In this document: piece after piece, positions 31,984 through 34,271 of the stretch
Layout: the number at the start of each line of letters is the position of its first letter
How positions within the stretch are numbered: position 1 is the first letter of the stretch
Assembly: GCA_902790625.1 (NCBI GenBank)
Contig: CADASP010000036.1
Span: 1 to 34,271, forward strand
Direction of reading: 5' to 3'
Length of the DNA stretch: 34,271 nucleotides
Source: an uncultured Prevotellaceae bacterium
GTDB lineage: Bacteria > Bacteroidota > Bacteroidia > Bacteroidales > Bacteroidaceae
Notes under the pieces: model-generated
Seen by the model: only the letters and a program-made list of their open reading frames with translations
What the model was told of the DNA's origin: nothing
The model's database searches: none
Translations under genes and position numbers: made by a program

Positions 31984-32811
31984 ATGGCAATAAGCACATC
32001 TATACAAGCATTGCTGGCAGGCGAGCAAGTGGCTGGCTCAAGACTGAGCAGCCAGCTGATTGACGAACTGATGGCTGAAGGGTTGCTATCAGTGGTAACC
32101 CGTGGCTCAAGGAAATCATACCGGGCGCGCAGCATTGAGGCTCTGAAGCAGCATCTCATCAATATAGATGAACGCTATCGTTTGCTGGAAGTCAATGCTT
32201 CGGATTCACGTGCTCAATTGGCTACAGAAACCGGCAACTCCAAACTGGCGACTGTTCGCTCATGCCCGGGATTTCCCATAAACAGCTATGAACCTATCGA
32301 GTGTCGGTTAAACGGTGACCCATTTGTGGTAAACCCTCAAGAAGGTTGTTTTATGTTTGTAACCGACTGGAATACATTCACAATACCCGAGGACATCGTT
32401 GTGGTAGGAATCGAGAATATGGAAAACTTCCGAAAGATTCGTCAGCAGCGCAAACTGTTTGAGTCTGAATTGGGTGTCCATCAGTGTCTGTTCGTTTCCC
32501 GCTATCCACAATCCACCGACCTCCGTTCCTGGCTACAGGGGATAACCAATCGCTATGTTCATTTTGGCGATTTCGATTTAGCTGGTATCAATATATTTTT
32601 GACGGAATTCCATCGGTATCTTGGCAATCGTTCATCCTATCTCATTCCGTCGGATATTGAACTGCGACTGGCAAAAGGCTCACCAACCCGCTACAACGAG
32701 CAATACGAGAAATATCATGAACTTCGTTATGATGGCAATAGAATACAGTTACTAATAGACCTCATCAACAAATATCATCGTGGCTACGACCAAGAAGGAT
32801 ATATTGAATGA
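31984..32811 (+). CDS. jetD: Wadjet nuclease subunit JetD (Toprim fold)
   Basis: The subunit that cuts plasmid DNA in Wadjet. It is 275 aa. A winged-helix-like N-terminal part (SSQLIDELMAEGLLSVVTRG) leads to a Toprim domain with the expected acidic residues: Glu144 in VVVGIENMENF, and Asp196/Asp198 in HFGDFDLAGI. Both motifs sit at the ends of beta-strands as in topoisomerase VI/Spo11-type Toprim folds. It is shorter than the roughly 380-400 aa JetD of well-studied type I systems, which lack of N-terminal domain would explain. That points to another Wadjet subtype. It is the last gene of the operon, 58 bp from the convergent gene. Confidence 0.85.
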   Translation: MAISTSIQALLAGEQVAGSRLSSQLIDELMAEGLLSVVTRGSRKSYRARSIEALKQHLINIDERYRLLEVNASDSRAQLATETGNSKLATVRSCPGFPINSYEPIECRLNGDPFVVNPQEGCFMFVTDWNTFTIPEDIVVVGIENMENFRKIRQQRKLFESELGVHQCLFVSRYPQSTDLRSWLQGITNRYVHFGDFDLAGINIFLTEFHRYLGNRSSYLIPSDIELRLAKGSPTRYNEQYEKYHELRYDGNRIQLLIDLINKYHRGYDQEGYIE

Positions 32812-32869
32812 GGTAGAATATTGCTACTGGAATTAACCAACAAGAAGGTGCCCAGCCCGTTGATGCAAG

Positions 32870-33241
32870 CTACATCTTTATCACATTGGCATTGTCAATG
32901 CTGCGTCGTCCATAGTCCAGGTCATAGCATGTCAGGGTGCGACGGTTGCAGTCTATCACATAGCCGTACTCCACATCGCCGTGCAGTCCGTCGCTTTTCT
33001 GGTAGCCTGATGCACTGCTCAACAATTCCTCTGCTATGCGCGCCCCGTCCCACGTGGGTTCTCCGTGGGTGCCGTTGCCATCGTCGCGCCCTCTCAAAAA
33101 GCGTTCCAGTTCTCTTCCCACACCAGAAGGCGAGCCATCCCAGTGGTGATACAAATAGATGTACTTAGGAGCAGGCTCCGTGTTGCTGTCCTGTCCTTTC
33201 AATTCTTTCGGAACAATCCGTATAACAGACCGTGTTGCCAT
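32870..33241 (-). CDS. Small protein of unknown function (TRS-xI / DGSPSGVG type)
   Basis: A 123-aa protein beginning MATRSVIRIVPKE, with IYLYHHWDGSPSGVGRELERF and later DVEYGYVIDCNRRTLTCYDL. It resembles small proteins that start MGTRS and contain a Y-x-x-x-DG-P-x-G-x-G core; I recall these from phages, plasmids and accessory regions, but their function is unknown to me. The ATG at 33241 is chosen because the ATG at 33274 falls in the -10-type promoter element. It is convergent with jetD, so it is not part of the jet operon. Confidence 0.7.
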   Translation of the reverse strand: MATRSVIRIVPKELKGQDSNTEPAPKYIYLYHHWDGSPSGVGRELERFLRGRDDGNGTHGEPTWDGARIAEELLSSASGYQKSDGLHGDVEYGYVIDCNRRTLTCYDLDYGRRSIDNANVIKM

Positions 33242-33271
33242 ATCAATCAGCCGCGTTTTAGTTCGTGGATG

Positions 33272-33303
33272 CAAAAATACAAAAAAAATCCCGTAACGGC
33301 AAA
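33272..33303 (-). promoter_or_regulatory. Promoter of the small unknown protein
   Basis: On the - strand: TTTG (33303-33300), a 20-bp spacer and TATTTTTG (33279-33272). It matches the Bacteroidota consensus fully. The -33 element and spacer lie inside the hairpin at 33288-33317. Confidence 0.75.
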
Positions 33304-33317
33304 CACCGCTACGGAAT
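33288..33317. terminator. Bidirectional terminator hairpin overlapping a promoter
   Basis: The arms ATCCCGTAACGG (33288-33300) and CCGCTACGGAAT (about 33306-33317) form a stem with wobble pairs around the loop CAAACA. T-runs follow on both strands: eight T on the - strand and TTTTTATT on the + strand. It can end - strand transcripts from the regulator at 33561 and + strand readthrough from the jet operon. Confidence 0.75.
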
Positions 33318-33560
33318 TTTTATTGATGATTACAATTCTATTCTCTCACCTGACCTCCTCGAAAACGACTTTAACTGACTATCAATGCGTTAGCACCGGA
33401 TGTTGCACACATGTCGCAAAAACGGAAATAACCATTGATAATCAACATGTTACAAAATCACCAAACAACCAAAAGAAAACACAGAAAAAATCACAAACTT
33501 GATGATTTTTCTTGATTCGGGCTGGTTATACATGGAAGAGTGAAGATGTCTATTTCATGA
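33318..33560. other. AT-rich intergenic stretch
   Basis: No gene is evident. Two loosely related 21-bp segments, 33375-33395 and 33435-33455 (13 of 21 equal; the second contains the palindrome TTGATAATCAA), may be a degenerate direct repeat. Such TGATAATCAA stretches remind me of the surroundings of tyrosine recombinase genes in Bacteroidota, but nothing else here supports an attachment site. Confidence 0.4.
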
Positions 33561-33854
33561 TTACATGGTTTTTATTTTCTCCTGTGCAATAATGATAGCA
33601 TCGTTGCAGAGGCCACGCTCTTGCTCATCCTCAACTGCATCAATGAACTTGTCTGCTAACCATAAGGTGAGCATTTCCTTTTCATCCTGATGCAGATATT
33701 CTGCAAGTTTGATGACCTGCTCACGCTTCGCTCTTCTATCACCACGTTCAATCTTACTGAACATCGGTGTGTCAATCTCTAAGAATGCTGCCAACTGTCG
33801 TTGCAACAAACCTTGTTCATCTCTGAGCTCTTTAATCTTATCTCCGAATAACAT
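33561..33854 (-). CDS. XRE-family helix-turn-helix regulator
   Basis: A 97-aa DNA-binding protein. The Cro/C1-type HTH covers about residues 5-58: KIKELRDEQGLLQRQLAAFL, then the recognition part EIDTPMFSKIERGDRRAKRE. The helical tail (LTLWLADKFIDAVEDEQERG) is typical of a Bacteroidota group that I associate with restriction-modification or other accessory loci. It lies 74 bp after the coiled-coil frame on the same strand. A clear TAnnTTTG promoter is not found in the gap; TAACTTGC is the nearest match. Confidence 0.88.
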   Translation of the reverse strand: MLFGDKIKELRDEQGLLQRQLAAFLEIDTPMFSKIERGDRRAKREQVIKLAEYLHQDEKEMLTLWLADKFIDAVEDEQERGLCNDAIIIAQEKIKTM

Positions 33855-33928
33855 ATTATATCATTTATTGTGTTCTTAGCATATACTGGCAAGTTAGACT
33901 AGACTCAACTTTGGATAAACCAATATCT

Positions 33929-34141
33929 TTACCAGTTTGCCAATCTTTCAAAAGGGTTCGATTCTTTACTCGCTTTTATAATTGAGAGTTCATTTTCAGC
34001 CTCAAGCAATTGATTTTTTGTCACTTCCAATTCTTGCACTTTTAAATTAACGCAATCTTGTAGGCTTAATATTTTATTATGAAGAGAAGATATTTCTTTT
34101 TGACTGAGAATCATTTCTCCTTCTTTTTTCTTAAAATCCAA
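33929..34141 (-). CDS. Coiled-coil protein or 3' part of a longer gene
   Basis: The frame ends ...ESNPFERLANW at 33929 and is strongly heptad-like (ISSLHNKILSLQDCVNLKVQ, ELEVTKNQLLEAENEL). Starts are poor: TTG at 34141 or ATG at 34114. The frame stays open to the window edge, and the heptad pattern continues upstream of both (RIKEKEKALENA). This suggests the true protein is longer. No family recognised. Confidence 0.5.
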   Translation of the reverse strand: MDFKKKEGEMILSQKEISSLHNKILSLQDCVNLKVQELEVTKNQLLEAENELSIIKASKESNPFERLANW

Positions 34142-34202
34142 GCAGGCATTTTCTAATGCTTTTTCTTTTTCTTTAATCCGTATGGTGAAGAGTTCCCGAA
34201 CC

Positions 34203-34271
34203 TCAAATATCCTCTTCCTCTGACATTTGGGTGTAATCTCTCCACATGATGTCGGACTTGTATATGGCAGC
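34203..34271 (-). CDS. C-terminal end of an unknown protein (cut by the window edge)
   Basis: This frame reads ...YKSDIMWRDYTQMSEEEDI and stops at 34203-34205. It looks more protein-like than the overlapping Cys- and Arg-rich reading of the coiled-coil frame over the same bases. It is either the last 22 residues of an upstream gene or the 5' part of a gene frameshifted into the coiled-coil frame. Confidence 0.35.
   Translation of the reverse strand, partial: AAIYKSDIMWRDYTQMSEEEDI

Noticed and set aside
26549..32811. Chromosomal MukBEF/MksBEF condensin without defence role
   Set aside because: The fourth gene encodes a Toprim protein with all acidic residues, which is the mark of Wadjet rather than a housekeeping condensin.
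33375..33455. Attachment site of an integrative element
   Set aside because: The two segments share only 13 of 21 bases, and there is no tRNA or integrase in the window.

Overview
The window is a Bacteroidota chromosome segment, most likely from Prevotella or a close relative in the Prevotellaceae. The evidence is BspA-type surface proteins with dockerin-like tails, a SusC-like-plug/beta-barrel outer-membrane protein of the OMP_b-brl_3 kind, the bamD-omega-DUF4293 gene order, and six copies of the Bacteroidota -7 promoter element TAnnTTTG at sensible distances from start codons. No rRNA, tRNA, CRISPR array or complete insertion sequence was recognised.

Left part (1-6082, + strand): the 3' end of a BspA-like protein built of 26-residue DUF285 repeats, a secreted family 2 glycoside hydrolase (beta-galactosidase type), and transketolase with its own promoter, closed by a perfect 18-bp hairpin terminator. 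Middle (6231-16084, - strand): ten tightly packed genes read from a good promoter in front of bamD: bamD, RNA polymerase omega-like subunit, DUF4293 membrane protein, engB/ysxC GTPase, uup-like ABC-F ATPase, recR, a small membrane protein, a family 2 glycosyltransferase, a GNAT acetyltransferase and uvrA. Envelope assembly, ribosome biogenesis and DNA repair are thus combined in one likely transcript. Next on the - strand come a 1026-aa outer-membrane barrel protein (16253-19333) and tagaturonate reductase (20726-22171), separated by about 1.4 kb of repeat-rich, gene-free DNA.

Right part (22330-34271): a divergent promoter region drives a 1312-aa BspA/LRR_5 surface protein. Behind its terminator lies a complete four-gene Wadjet (JetABCD) anti-plasmid system: a kleisin, a MukE-like subunit, an SMC-like ATPase and a Toprim nuclease subunit. 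Facing it are a small protein of unknown function with its own promoter, an XRE-family regulator, and a coiled-coil reading frame running to the edge that may be frameshifted. The right-hand kilobase is visibly AT-richer than the core genes, as expected of an accessory or defence island.

The most unusual structure is in the repeats. A ~70-bp palindromic element is present twice in opposite orientation 13.7 kb apart. A 223-bp composite inverted repeat carries two facing copies of a GC-rich element. Related GC-rich, Pro/Gly/Ala-encoding sequence appears to have been absorbed in frame at three places inside uvrA. A 24-bp tandem repeat sits in frame inside the JetC coiled coil.
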